Counted from the stretch's first letter, positions 23,905 through 32,509 are shown. The stretch: 37,158 nt of DNA from Muribaculaceae bacterium (GCA_009775355.1 VSPN01000027.1:1-37158), one strand, 5' to 3'. Made by a program: numbers and translations. Notes: a model not told the origin generated them from the sequence alone.

Positions 23905-25536
23905 TTATTTAAGGCCGTCGACGAACTTGCGGAGTTCGGCGTTGTCGGGATCGTACTGGAATATCTTCTCGTAGTTCTCCTTGGCTTTAGCCACGTTGTT
24001 CTGGTTGAGGTAGTAGTTGCCCAGATACATGTACATCTCCTTGGCGTCGCGAGCATAGCGTGATGTGTCGGATGCTCCTTCAAGAAGTGTCACGGCAGCC
24101 TCGTAGTCAGGAACTGCGGCTTTCTCTGCTGCGTCCTCGCTGGGTGCTGTCTGCTTCGCTATGTCTCCATAGATTTTCACAGGCTTGTAATTATCGGGCA
24201 GGATAGCTTTGGCTTTGTCGGCGTTGGCTTTGGCCGCGTCGAAATACTTGGCGGCCTTTGCTGCGTCTGCCTTGTTCTCGACTCCGGCATAGAAATCGAA
24301 TGTGGCCTGCTGTATGAAGTCATTGTAACCGGGTTCGATCTTCGAGAGGTAGACCTCATATTCATCGGCCGTTTTCGACAGGTTGTTCTGATCAAGATAT
24401 GCGAACGCAAGGCTCTTGTTGAAGTCAGCGAACTCGGGCATCTCCTTGATTCCTTCCTGAAGAACAGCTATGGCCTCGTCGGAGCGCTTTGCGCTGAGAA
24501 GTTCGTTTGCGATCAGAGTGAAGTCGATGGTAGCGAACTTGTTGACAGAAGGATTCTCCTTGTGTTTGGCATAAAGAGCCTCAGCCAGAGGAAGCAGCTT
24601 CTCCTTCATCGCCGGAATCTGGGCCGCGTTCATGAACTGATAGCGCTGGGCGGTGAAGTTGTTCGGATCTTCAGCGAGAAGTTTAGACGCGTAGTCGTAT
24701 CCCTTCTGGTAGTCCTGGCCGTAGAAGAGAAGGAACGCATAGCGGTTCTCGTCGCTCTTGAAGTGGCTGGGATTCTGCACGTATTTGCCATACTGCGCGG
24801 CAGCGTTGGCATAGTCCTTCTTATTGTAGTACGCATTGGCGAGCTCGCGCTGGCCGAGTGCCGAATTCGGATTGACGCTGAGAAGATTGTTGAGCATCTT
24901 GATCGCGTAGTCCGGATTGACCATCGTGTAGAGGTTGGCATATTTCACATAGGCGGCAGTGGCGTTGTTGTCATAGCCAGATGCCATCTCGTACATGCCG
25001 GCAGCCTTGCCCCAGTCTTTCTGCTCGCGGGCCTGATCGCCCTCGAAAATGTAGATGTCGGGGTTTTGCATGTTGAACTTGCGTGCCTTCTCCACCTGCT
25101 TTGCGATCTGCTTCTCATAGCGGACAGGATCTACGCGGTCATATGCGCGGGCGATAGCTATCTGCAGTGAAGCGTCTTTCTTTGAAAGCTTGTCGGCCTG
25201 TTTGAAGAGTTCCTCGGCACCTTTCTGGTCTCCGGCCATGAGCTTGATCAGACCTTGTCCCACATAGTTGTATGGATATTCGGCGTTGGCTGCGACTCCC
25301 TGGCTGAAATAGTTGGCTGCGTCGGAGTTCTTGCCTTCCTCGATCGCTATGAGTCCAAGATAATAGTCGCTGACAGCCTTGTCAGTCTGAGGATTGTTGA
25401 GACTGCGGAGAAGAAGATCCTTTGCGTTGTCGAGCTGGTCAGCCTTGTAATATTCCTCACCCTCTACGTGCGACTGGGCAAACGCGCCTATCGACGCCCC
25501 GGCCAGACATAATGTTAGAATTCCTTTAAATTTCAT
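23905..25536 (-). CDS. Exported tetratricopeptide repeat protein
   Basis: A 543-residue protein with a signal peptide (MKFKGILTLCLAGASIGAFAQ) and tetratricopeptide repeats through nearly the whole length. Recognisable units include the N-terminal SHVEGEEYYKADQLDNAKDLLLRSL, ELANAYYNKKDYANAAAQYGKYV, SLAFAYLDQNNLSKTADEYEVYL and the C-terminal YLGNYYLNQNNVAKAKENYEKIFQYDP. It is likely periplasmic and serves as a protein-interaction scaffold. It is the last gene after the PstS-like lipoprotein, 122 nt downstream, and a hairpin at 25570-25604 in that gap might change the relative expression. The partner is unknown; the nearby ExbB-ExbD-TonB cluster makes an envelope role plausible. Confidence 0.85.
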   Translation of the reverse strand: MKFKGILTLCLAGASIGAFAQSHVEGEEYYKADQLDNAKDLLLRSLNNPQTDKAVSDYYLGLIAIEEGKNSDAANYFSQGVAANAEYPYNYVGQGLIKLMAGDQKGAEELFKQADKLSKKDASLQIAIARAYDRVDPVRYEKQIAKQVEKARKFNMQNPDIYIFEGDQAREQKDWGKAAGMYEMASGYDNNATAAYVKYANLYTMVNPDYAIKMLNNLLSVNPNSALGQRELANAYYNKKDYANAAAQYGKYVQNPSHFKSDENRYAFLLFYGQDYQKGYDYASKLLAEDPNNFTAQRYQFMNAAQIPAMKEKLLPLAEALYAKHKENPSVNKFATIDFTLIANELLSAKRSDEAIAVLQEGIKEMPEFADFNKSLAFAYLDQNNLSKTADEYEVYLSKIEPGYNDFIQQATFDFYAGVENKADAAKAAKYFDAAKANADKAKAILPDNYKPVKIYGDIAKQTAPSEDAAEKAAVPDYEAAVTLLEGASDTSRYARDAKEMYMYLGNYYLNQNNVAKAKENYEKIFQYDPDNAELRKFVDGLK

Positions 25537-25569
25537 ATTATGATGATTTTGTTTGTATTTAGGTTAGTT

Positions 25570-25604
25570 GCGGATTCTGTCAGGAGGAACCGGACGGAAT
25601 CCGC
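25570..25604 (-). other. Intergenic hairpin between the PstS-like and TPR genes
   Basis: GCGGATTC and GAATCCGC pair perfectly, with a further GTC/GAC pairing inside. No U-run follows on the minus strand, so it is more likely an mRNA processing or stabilising structure or weak attenuator than a full terminator. No promoter box was found in the gap. Confidence 0.45.
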
Positions 25605-25658
25605 TTTCAATTCTATTTCATTCCAGATACATGTTAGATGTCTGCGCGGCAGGTTGGT

Positions 25659-26663
25659 TTATTTCAACTCGACGACGCGGGCATTCATGTGGTAGGGGAG
25701 TATGCCGGTCTTCGATATGATCTTCTGTCCAGCAAAGCCGGTGACAAACATATAGAAACTGTTCAGCACAGTACTTTTTGATGCAGTGGAGATCATGTAG
25801 ACCTTTCTGAATAACGGATATTCCCCGGAATTGATATATACCTGATATGGTTTGTATGCTATCGGATTGAAATCATTCTTCTCTGTCGGATCGCTTACCT
25901 TTAGAATATTCACCTCGGTGGTCAGGTTGGTGGCTATTGTGTCGTTTTCATTCTTGTATCCCTCATAGCGTTTGTCAACAGGTATTGATTTCGCCGCGCT
26001 CAGGTCATCGCCGAGCCAGCTTACGCTGATTATGCCGAGGGCATTGCGATCTTTCTTGACAATATCAAAGACGGTGGCGTTGTTTTTCTGCGCATACGCG
26101 TTGGGATTGTCTGAGATTTTCTTTCCCTCAGGCATGAACCGCTCGCGCATGTAGCTGACGGTAGAGCTTCCGGCGTTGTCGAAAACAAGCTTTATGGTTG
26201 TAGTGTCGTTTCCGGCGAGCTGACTCCACTTGGTTGTCTTGCCGTTGAGAATGTCTCCGATCTCTGCTGTCGAAAGCGACGTCACATTGTTATCTTTGTT
26301 GGTTATGAGAGCGACCGCGTCAACGGCGATGCAATGTGTGCGCACCACACGCTTGAATTTGCTCTTCATGTATTCGCGCTGCTCCTTGGTGAGCTCGCGT
26401 GTCACGATTATCGCCTGAGTGCCGTCGGCAAGCAACGTGTCTATGGCCTCCTGTTCGCTGACATAGAATGGGATGATAGATGACTCTGGGTATGAGAACT
26501 CAAACACCTCGATCTCTTCCTCAAGAATGTTTCTGAATCCGTCATCGCAGAAGAGCGTCGCGCTTCCTTTTGCGTATTCGCCTCGTTTGACTTCTCCACA
26601 TGACGAGACTCCCAGTCCGGTCAGGGCCGAGAGTCCGATTATAGCGTATTTAAACAGTTTCAC
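25659..26663 (-). CDS. PstS-like phosphate/substrate-binding lipoprotein
   Basis: A 334-residue periplasmic binding protein with a lipoprotein signal (MKLFKYAIIGLSALTGLGVSSC, Cys22 lipidated). The mature part follows the PstS layout: GSATLFCDDGFRNILEEEIEVFE near the start, then LSTAEIGDILNGKTTKWSQL and FDNAGSSTVSYMRERFM, where the SST motif corresponds to a phosphate-binding segment in PstS. The first anion-binding loop typical of PstS (GSGT) is altered to GSATL. No pstABC genes are adjacent; instead the gene lies between a small membrane protein and a TPR gene downstream of tonB. It could be a ligand sensor for the envelope or an accessory to a TonB system. Phosphate binding is inferred. Confidence 0.8.
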   Translation of the reverse strand: MKLFKYAIIGLSALTGLGVSSCGEVKRGEYAKGSATLFCDDGFRNILEEEIEVFEFSYPESSIIPFYVSEQEAIDTLLADGTQAIIVTRELTKEQREYMKSKFKRVVRTHCIAVDAVALITNKDNNVTSLSTAEIGDILNGKTTKWSQLAGNDTTTIKLVFDNAGSSTVSYMRERFMPEGKKISDNPNAYAQKNNATVFDIVKKDRNALGIISVSWLGDDLSAAKSIPVDKRYEGYKNENDTIATNLTTEVNILKVSDPTEKNDFNPIAYKPYQVYINSGEYPLFRKVYMISTASKSTVLNSFYMFVTGFAGQKIISKTGILPYHMNARVVELK

Positions 26664-26724
26664 TTTTATGCGAGTTTCGTTATGATTGCATGTTCGTAGA
26701 TATCACGTCTGATATCAGGTTTGG

Positions 26725-26934
26725 TCAACCCCAGCCTTTGTAAAGTCTTACTCCTCGCCAGATCCCATATGCACACAGAAGTCCGCCGATGACGTAGCTG
26801 ATAGCGGGAGTGACGCCGAAGAAGTTGAAAATGAAGAGTAATCCTACTCCAAGATATACCAGTACCATCAGTATCCCGAACGCGAGTCTCGCGCCTTTCG
26901 GGGGCTGTGCCCCATTGTTCTCATTCCTTTCCAT
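26725..26934 (-). CDS. Small two-helix membrane protein, unknown function
   Basis: A 69-residue protein. A polar N-terminus (MERNENNGAQPPKGAR) is followed by two hydrophobic helices, about residues 17-38 and 43-61, and a short basic tail (RGVRLYKGWG). No enzyme motif is present. It is the first gene after a strong promoter at 27070-27101 and precedes the PstS-like gene by 61 nt, so it probably belongs to that unit and not to the tonB transcript. Function not recognised. Confidence 0.75.
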   Translation of the reverse strand: MERNENNGAQPPKGARLAFGILMVLVYLGVGLLFIFNFFGVTPAISYVIGGLLCAYGIWRGVRLYKGWG

Positions 26935-27069
26935 AACTTTAGTCTTTATTCAGATCTGGAGTACATGACTTCAGTCAATAAGCCAGACTGAGCGATTGTT
27001 TATATCCAATTTTAATATTTTAACAATCGTGAGGTGTACATGTTCAGTATATTCCTCTCTTTTCGTACG

Positions 27070-27101
27070 CAAATTTAACATTTCTGTCCCGATTTTCCAA
27101 A
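27070..27101 (-). promoter_or_regulatory. Promoter of the small membrane protein-PstS-like-TPR unit
   Basis: On the minus strand, TTTG (27101-27098), 20 nt and TAAATTTG (27077-27070). The start would be about 27064, leaving a leader of about 130 nt that contains an 8-bp stem (CGATTGTT/AACAATCG, about 26996-27031). The gap 26935-27254 holds this promoter, the leader and the tonB terminator. Confidence 0.75.
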
Positions 27102-27202
27102 CATACGCGCAATGTATCCATCTGGCTGAGCCTGGTGTGAAGCGGGAGTGGGGCAGTTGTTACAATGTGCAGGGTTTGCTGTTATTCCTGTCAACAAATG
27201 TA

Positions 27203-27235
27203 GAGAGGAGGATCCTGTAAGGACCCTCCTCTCTG
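27203..27235 (-). terminator. Terminator-like hairpin after tonB
   Basis: AGAGAGGAGG and CCTCCTCTCT arms, extended to about 15 bp with one wobble, form a stable stem 20 nt after the tonB stop. The U-tract on the minus side is poor, so it may leak. Confidence 0.6.
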
Positions 27236-27254
27236 GAAGTATTAGGAATCTCAA

Positions 27255-28130
27255 TTATTGATTCTGGAGTTTGAATATCACAGGGAGTGTGAAGTAGCTT
27301 CGCACTGCGACACCATTGTTCTTGCCGGGCTGCCACTTGGGCATCTTCTTAACCACGCGGATAGCCTCGCGGTCGAGATCCTTGTCGACACCCTTGGCGA
27401 TTGTGGCCTGTCCGATCGAACCGTCTTTCTCGACGACGAACTTGACTACCACACGACCCTGGATATCATTCTGCTGTGCAGACTCCGGATAACGGATGTT
27501 GTTGCCGAGCCATTTCATAAGAGCCGCCTGACCGCCGGGGAACTCCGCCTGCTGCTCCACAGCCACGAAGATCTCCTCTTCTTTCGGTTTTACAACCTCG
27601 GGTTCCGGTTCCTTGACAACCACCTGCTCCTGTACGGCCTTGAACTTGTCGGCGTCATCGCTACCTTCCTGATTGACGATACCGCGGGCGGTATTGTCCT
27701 CTTTCTGGGTCTCCATGTCCATTACATCGTTTTTCACCTTGTCGGCCTCAACGATGGCGATCTGGGTCACCTGTACGGTAGCGAGAACTTCCTCGGGCAC
27801 CTGAATCTCAGGCTGCTCATATTTCTGCTCTTCGACCTCTTCTTCTTCGGGAGTCTCCTCCTCTGCCTGTTCGATGGCTGCGGCCATCATCTTTTCGCGC
27901 TGTTCCTGAAGCTCGAGAGCTTTCTTCTCGTCGCGGTAGTCGGCATATTTGCTGTAACCGATCACAAGGAAGATCACCACCACAAGTCCGACCAGCATAT
28001 AGAGGAACGCCATGTTGTGGCGCTTGTCACTCGCCTTACGGAGCTGATATGCTCCGAATTCTTTATTCTTTTCGGCAAAAACCAGGTCACGCCATTCCGC
28101 CGATGTCAGATCTACATTTTTATTAGCCAT
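27255..28130 (-). CDS. tonB: Energy transducer TonB
   Basis: A 291-residue TonB family protein that carries proton-motive energy from ExbB/ExbD to outer membrane transporters. A cytosolic N-terminus of about 39 residues (AEWRDLVFAEKNKEFGAYQLRK, typical of Bacteroidetes TonB) precedes one helix (40-59). A periplasmic linker rich in Glu, Pro and Lys follows (about 68-190), then the C-terminal TonB domain (about 198-288) with FPGGQAALMKWLGNNIRYP, GRVVVKFVVEKDGSI and MPKWQPGKNNGVAVRSYFTLPVIF. It follows exbD after 36 nt. Confidence 0.95.
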   Translation of the reverse strand: MANKNVDLTSAEWRDLVFAEKNKEFGAYQLRKASDKRHNMAFLYMLVGLVVVIFLVIGYSKYADYRDEKKALELQEQREKMMAAAIEQAEEETPEEEEVEEQKYEQPEIQVPEEVLATVQVTQIAIVEADKVKNDVMDMETQKEDNTARGIVNQEGSDDADKFKAVQEQVVVKEPEPEVVKPKEEEIFVAVEQQAEFPGGQAALMKWLGNNIRYPESAQQNDIQGRVVVKFVVEKDGSIGQATIAKGVDKDLDREAIRVVKKMPKWQPGKNNGVAVRSYFTLPVIFKLQNQ

Positions 28131-28166
28131 TTCTTTCTGTTGCTTTAAAGGTTAATAAATCCAACA

Positions 28167-28943
28167 TTATTTGTGATGACGGTTCTGGAAGTCAATCACC
28201 ATAACAGAATCGGCCTTGGTCATGTTGTCGATCTGATACTTCGAAATCGAGTTGATCTGCATCTCGTCGAGCACCGACACGAGACTTCCGAATGAAGCCT
28301 GCGGGGTAGACTTGATGATGATCACCGGTTTCTTCAGATTCTCGTCTTTTCTGACTTTCGACGCTGCCTCGTCGTAAGCGAGCTGTGCTTTCTCACGGCC
28401 CTCTTTTGTCTCGAGGCTACCGAAACCGCCGCTGGCATATTTCTCTTTCAGCTTGTTGATTTCGGTGAGTACATCCTTGTTACGCTGCTGGATTATCTCG
28501 CGGATGCCACGGGCTTTTCCAGACTTCTCGTCGTTGCCAAGGAATTCTGATTCCTGAAGGTTGTTGCGGGCTGCGATTGTCTCGGGAGCGTCGCCGAGTC
28601 CTTCCGGACCGCCGGGCTTGCCGAAATAATAGTAAACCACAGGCACAACCTTGCCGTTCACTGTGTCTACCTCCATCGAGCCGGCCTTACGTTTGGCGTC
28701 AAGAATGATTGTCACCGCATCGTCTTCCGATGCCTGCGACATGTTCTCGACATTGTCGACCTTTTCGTTTGAAGGGAGGGCTATTGTCAGTGTCTGGGAT
28801 TTGATCATTGTCGTACAGAGCATGAAGAAGGTGATAAGCAACATGTTCATGTCGACCATCGGCGTGAAATCCACGCGGATCTGCATCTTTTTCTGCTGGC
28901 CCTTTTTGCCGTTGCCACCAGTGTTTTGTTGAACTTCTGCCAT
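28167..28943 (-). CDS. exbD: ExbD/TolR biopolymer transport protein, copy 2
   Basis: A 258-residue ExbD family protein. A basic cytosolic N-terminus (GKKGQQKKMQIRVDF) precedes the single helix FTPMVDMNMLLITFFMLC, whose D31 matches the proton-carrying aspartate. The periplasmic domain is much longer than in E. coli ExbD (141 aa) and includes a low-complexity Lys/Glu helix (about 140-190), then KKPVIIIKSTPQASFGSLVSVLDEMQINSISKYQIDN. It begins 6 nt after copy 1. Two different ExbDs next to one ExbB are common in Bacteroidetes. Confidence 0.93.
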   Translation of the reverse strand: MAEVQQNTGGNGKKGQQKKMQIRVDFTPMVDMNMLLITFFMLCTTMIKSQTLTIALPSNEKVDNVENMSQASEDDAVTIILDAKRKAGSMEVDTVNGKVVPVVYYYFGKPGGPEGLGDAPETIAARNNLQESEFLGNDEKSGKARGIREIIQQRNKDVLTEINKLKEKYASGGFGSLETKEGREKAQLAYDEAASKVRKDENLKKPVIIIKSTPQASFGSLVSVLDEMQINSISKYQIDNMTKADSVMVIDFQNRHHK

Positions 28944-28949
28944 TTCCTT

Positions 28950-29675
28950 TTAATCTTCTGCTCCTTTCAGAGCTGTCAATAACGTAAATTTATTCATGTG
29001 GATCGTCTGGAGATTGTCCATCACGAGGTGGACAATATCGAACGACGTGTTCTGGTCTGCCTTGATAGCCACGCCTGTGCCGTCCTTTATGGCCGATACA
29101 AGGTTCTCGTTGCTGCTCTGGCGCATGGCCTTCATCCACATCTGGAACTCGTTGGGGTTGGACTCGTTGTCATTCCAGGAGATGGGAATTCCGGTCGGAT
29201 GGTTCGGATCTCCGTCTCCCTCAAGCCATTTGTCCATCTTCGTCTGTCCCTCGGGCTGGTTGATCAGGTCGAGATACTCGCCCATCTTGGCCAGAGGCAC
29301 GCCGAAGCTTCCAAGTTTGCTGAATGTGTACTTCTGCGCTTCCGTGAAATTCACGGGTTTGTTCTTATGCGTCTCATTGTAGATCTCGCTTACTTTGTCA
29401 AGAAGTGCTATGCGCATCTTCTCGTTGCTCCAGTTCGAACTGGTGTCGTTGTTCATCGTAAGCCAGACCTTGCCTTCGGGATTCACGAGAACCTGCACTA
29501 CGTTTGTCTCCTGAACCTTCTCGGTCGATACCGAGGGGGGAGTGATGACAGTGGCCGGTTCCTTTGAAAGGAAGGTTGAGGTCAACATGAAGAAGGTAAG
29601 CAGAAGCACGGTCACATCACTCATCGCGGTCATGTCGATGAATGTGCTCTTCTTTGCTATCTTTACTCTTCCCAT
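28950..29675 (-). CDS. exbD: ExbD/TolR biopolymer transport protein, copy 1
   Basis: A 241-residue ExbD. The helix DMTAMSDVTVLLLTFFMLT carries D20, the expected proton-path aspartate. The periplasmic part has VVQVLVNPEGKVWLTMN and a long middle region before the closing VAIKADQNTSFDIVHLVMDNLQTIHMNKFTLLTAL, a typical ExbD end. It lies 50 nt after exbB and 6 nt before the second exbD, in one transcript. It differs enough from copy 2 that the two probably make a heteromeric ExbD pair. Confidence 0.93.
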   Translation of the reverse strand: MGRVKIAKKSTFIDMTAMSDVTVLLLTFFMLTSTFLSKEPATVITPPSVSTEKVQETNVVQVLVNPEGKVWLTMNNDTSSNWSNEKMRIALLDKVSEIYNETHKNKPVNFTEAQKYTFSKLGSFGVPLAKMGEYLDLINQPEGQTKMDKWLEGDGDPNHPTGIPISWNDNESNPNEFQMWMKAMRQSSNENLVSAIKDGTGVAIKADQNTSFDIVHLVMDNLQTIHMNKFTLLTALKGAED

Positions 29676-29725
29676 AGTTGCTATTAACTTTTATCGGTTT
29701 TGTATGATTAGGTTAGAGTCTCCGA

Positions 29726-30583
29726 TCATTTGTGAGTTGCTGCGAATGTGGCAACGATGGAGAAACCGATTTCGTCGATAGCGTACGAGAGGTTGTCGAT
29801 CTTGTTGGTGTAGAAGTTGTAAGAGATTACTGCGAACGCACCGGTCGCGATACCGAATGCAGTGTTCACAAGTGCCTCGGAGATACCGGTGGAGAGCTCG
29901 GTCGAGTCAGGAGAACCTGAAGATGCGAGTGCCTGGAACGATTTGATCATACCCATCACAGTACCGAGAAGTCCGACAAGTGTACCGAGTGTGGTGAGTG
30001 TTGCCACGATGGGAAGGTTCTGCGAGAGCGAAGGCATCTCGAGTGCGGTAGCCTCTTCAACCTCGTTGCGGAGAGTGGTGAGCTTCTGCTCCTTGCTCAG
30101 AGTGGTGTTGGCGTCCATCTCTTTGTAGCGTACGAGTGTGTTGTAGACAACAGATGCCACAGAGCCTTTCTGATCCTTGCAACGCTTCATGGCAGCGTCG
30201 ATGTTGTTGGCAGCGAGGTCAGCCTTGATGTCGGCCACGAACTTGGTGGTGTTGCCTTTGCCTGTTGCAGAGCTAAGGGCGATCCAACGCTCGATCGAGA
30301 GGACAATCACAGTGAGAAGCAGAGTCATGAGGATAGGCACGATGAAGCCGCCCTTGTAAACTGTGCCGGCGAGATTCAGAGGATGACCGTCGGTTGTGCC
30401 GCCCTCGAAGTTGCCGCCGTAACCCATGCCGAAGAGGAAGATGCAGACTGCTGCGATAGCACAGCAGATGATCACTACGAAAGCGTTTTTGATACCGCGG
30501 ATGTTGCTGATCTTTTCTTCTTTCTTGATCTTGGCGGCTGCGGTTGCCGCAGGCTTGGGAGCCATTGGTTTCTGAGATTCCAT
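29726..30583 (-). CDS. exbB: ExbB/TolQ/MotA family proton channel protein
   Basis: A 285-residue inner membrane channel subunit that drives ExbD and TonB. After a basic cytosolic N-terminus (about 1-29), a first helix (31-53) and a second (about 76-97, ending LSIERWIAL, the family's E-R-W/Y signature) come the cytoplasmic loop and the conserved TolQ/ExbB helices: LPIVATLTTLGTLVGLLGTVMGMIKSF and TGISEALVNTAFGIATGAFAVISYN. All core motifs are intact. It heads the exbB-exbD-exbD-tonB cluster. Its promoter is about 200 nt upstream, leaving an unusually long leader. Confidence 0.94.
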   Translation of the reverse strand: MESQKPMAPKPAATAAAKIKKEEKISNIRGIKNAFVVIICCAIAAVCIFLFGMGYGGNFEGGTTDGHPLNLAGTVYKGGFIVPILMTLLLTVIVLSIERWIALSSATGKGNTTKFVADIKADLAANNIDAAMKRCKDQKGSVASVVYNTLVRYKEMDANTTLSKEQKLTTLRNEVEEATALEMPSLSQNLPIVATLTTLGTLVGLLGTVMGMIKSFQALASSGSPDSTELSTGISEALVNTAFGIATGAFAVISYNFYTNKIDNLSYAIDEIGFSIVATFAATHK

Positions 30584-30789
30584 AATCTTACTGAATTTGT
30601 TAGGTGTTTTTGTTTGTTATAAATTAGTTTTGGTTATTTCTATCTTGCGGGATGATTCCTGCGAATCTGTTTACCTTTAAGTCTGATGCGTCCCTGTCTA
30701 TCGTTACCGATGTCTGGCTGATCTTTGATTTTAAGGTTGCGTCTCCATTGTTTCCGCACGGGGTAAGCGGACCATGCGCATATCTTTTG

Positions 30790-30819
30790 CAAAGTTACTA
30801 TATTTTTCAAAAAAATCAA
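30790..30819 (-). promoter_or_regulatory. Promoter of exbB-exbD-exbD-tonB
   Basis: On the minus strand, TTG (30819-30817), 19 nt and TAACTTTG (30797-30790), a near-ideal match. The start would be about 30783. In the 504-bp gap 30584-31087 this gives a leader of about 200 nt; further upstream lie a 14-bp dyad (30890-30903) and the pgk terminator. Confidence 0.8.
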
Positions 30820-30889
30820 TATCCGATCAAAAAAAAATAATGACTTGGGTGCGTATTTAGCTTTTCTTAGGATATTGTGTTTTAAAATT

Positions 30890-30903
30890 ATGTTATGTAA
30901 CAT
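30890..30903. other. AT-rich dyad upstream of the exbB promoter
   Basis: ATGTTA-TG-TAACAT is a perfect dyad about 70-85 nt upstream of the exbB -33 element. It may be an operator for a dimeric regulator, though AT-rich dyads arise by chance. Confidence 0.3.
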
Positions 30904-30995
30904 ATGTTTGCTATTTGACATGGCACCAATCCTGTTCTTTTGCAAACCATGTTGCTTATGTCTGATATCTATGCGGCCATGTAAGTATTGAGACA

Positions 30996-31027
30996 AGGGC
31001 TGATGCGATCATATTCGCATCAGCCCT
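30996..31027 (-). terminator. Terminator after pgk
   Basis: AGGGCTGATGCGA and TCGCATCAGCCCT pair perfectly over 13 bp with a 6-nt loop, about 60 nt after the pgk stop. The U-tract on the minus strand is weak (TGTCTC). Confidence 0.7.
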
Positions 31028-31087
31028 GTGCTGAATTGTGTTGCCGTTCAATCACCGGCATTCACTTTCTGTTTTACTCCTTGTGTT

Positions 31088-32338
31088 TTACTCTGCTACG
31101 GCTGCGACGCCGGGAAGCGTCTTGCCTTCGATCGCTTCAAGAAGAGCACCTCCGCCGGTAGACACGTAGCTTACGCTGTCGGCGAGACCGAACTTATTGA
31201 CGCAAGCCACGGAGTCACCTCCGCCGACAAGCGAGAATGCGCCGTTGGCAGTGGCCTCTGCGATAGCGTCGGCTATTGCTTTGGATCCGGCAGCGAAGTT
31301 GTCGAATTCGAATACGCCTGCGGGTCCGTTCCAGAGAATGGTCTTGGCGGGCAGGATGGCGTTGCGGAATGCGATAACAGAGTCAGGACCGGCATCCATT
31401 CCTTCCCATCCGTCGGGAATTTCCATTACGGGACACACCTGACGGTTGGCGTCGTTAGAGAATTTGTCGCCTGCTACACAGTCGGTCGCAAGAACGAGGT
31501 TTACACCTTTTTCTTTGGCAAGCTCCATGATGTGGAGGGCGAGGTCGAGTTTGTCGTTCTCGACGATCGAGTCGCCGATCTTGCCGCCCAGTGCCTTTGC
31601 GAAAGTAAAGGTCATGCCGCCGCAGAGAATAAGGTTGTCTACCTTGTCCATGAGGTTCTCGATAATGCCGATCTTGGTCGATACTTTTGATCCGCCCATG
31701 ATAGCGGTGAAAGGACGGTTGATGTCTTTGAGGATATTGTCGACAGCTTTCACCTCTTTCTCCATGAGGTAGCCGAGCATCTTGTCTTCTTTGTCAAAGT
31801 AGTCGGCGATTACGGCTGTTGACGCATGGCGGCGGTGAGCTGTGCCGAACGCGTCGTTGACATATACGTCAGCGTATCCGGCAAGGGTCTTCGCGAATTC
31901 TTTCTGACTTTCTTTCATGGCCTTTTTGGCCTCGTCGTATGCAGGATCGCTTTTGTCGATGCCTACGGGCTTGCCCTCCTCCTCGGGATAGAAGCGGAGA
32001 TTCTCGAGCAGGAGCACCTCGCCGGGTTTGAGATCTTTCGCCGCATCGGCAGCTTTGGCGCAGTCGGGTGCGAATTTAACATCTGTGCCGAGTGCCTTGG
32101 CTACTGCGTCGCGTATCTGGAGAAGGCTGAGCTTCTCGTTGACTTTGCCTTTGGGCTTGCCCATGTGCGACATGAGAATCAGGCTTCCTCCGTCGGCGAG
32201 AATCTTCTTTAAGGAGGGAAGCGCGCCGCGGATGCGGGTGTCATCAGTGATGTTGCCGTTTTCATCGAGGGGCACATTGAAGTCTACCCTCACGATGGCT
32301 TTTTTGTCTTTGAAATTGTAATTTTCGATCTTAGCCAT
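31088..32338 (-). CDS. pgk: Phosphoglycerate kinase
   Basis: A glycolytic enzyme that makes ATP and 3-phosphoglycerate from 1,3-bisphosphoglycerate. The family landmarks are in place: VRVDFNVPLDENGNITDDTRI near the N-terminus, LILMSHMGKPKG, GEVLLLENLRFYPEE, ADVYVNDAFGTAHRRHAST, IMGGSKVSTKI and, near the C-terminus, GVFEFDNFAAGSKAIA and VGGGDSVACVNKFG. At 416 aa it is full length. It is a single-gene unit with a -7 box about 110 nt upstream and a terminator after it. Confidence 0.97.
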   Translation of the reverse strand: MAKIENYNFKDKKAIVRVDFNVPLDENGNITDDTRIRGALPSLKKILADGGSLILMSHMGKPKGKVNEKLSLLQIRDAVAKALGTDVKFAPDCAKAADAAKDLKPGEVLLLENLRFYPEEEGKPVGIDKSDPAYDEAKKAMKESQKEFAKTLAGYADVYVNDAFGTAHRRHASTAVIADYFDKEDKMLGYLMEKEVKAVDNILKDINRPFTAIMGGSKVSTKIGIIENLMDKVDNLILCGGMTFTFAKALGGKIGDSIVENDKLDLALHIMELAKEKGVNLVLATDCVAGDKFSNDANRQVCPVMEIPDGWEGMDAGPDSVIAFRNAILPAKTILWNGPAGVFEFDNFAAGSKAIADAIAEATANGAFSLVGGGDSVACVNKFGLADSVSYVSTGGGALLEAIEGKTLPGVAAVAE

Positions 32339-32448
32339 TGATTAGTCTATATTTAGGGTTTGTATGTTTCGTGCTTTTTGTATCGAAATGTCAATGATAT
32401 CGACAGAGTCTCCATCCGGGCCTGTAGAAACCGTTGGATTTTGTGTTG

Positions 32449-32456
32449 CAAAATTA
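32449..32456 (-). promoter_or_regulatory. Candidate -7 box for pgk
   Basis: TAATTTTG on the minus strand, with no clear -33 element. The start would be about 32443, leaving a leader of about 105 nt. It lies back to back with the box at 32510-32517. Confidence 0.55.
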
Positions 32457-32509
32457 ATAAATTTCTCTGATTTATCCTTGCAGAATGCTGAATTAAAAGT
32501 TTTTTACAT

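Noticed and set aside
27258..28148. 296-codon open frame opposite tonB
   Set aside because: The Leu/Phe-rich run is the reverse complement of the Glu/Lys-rich TonB linker, which naturally makes a long antisense frame.
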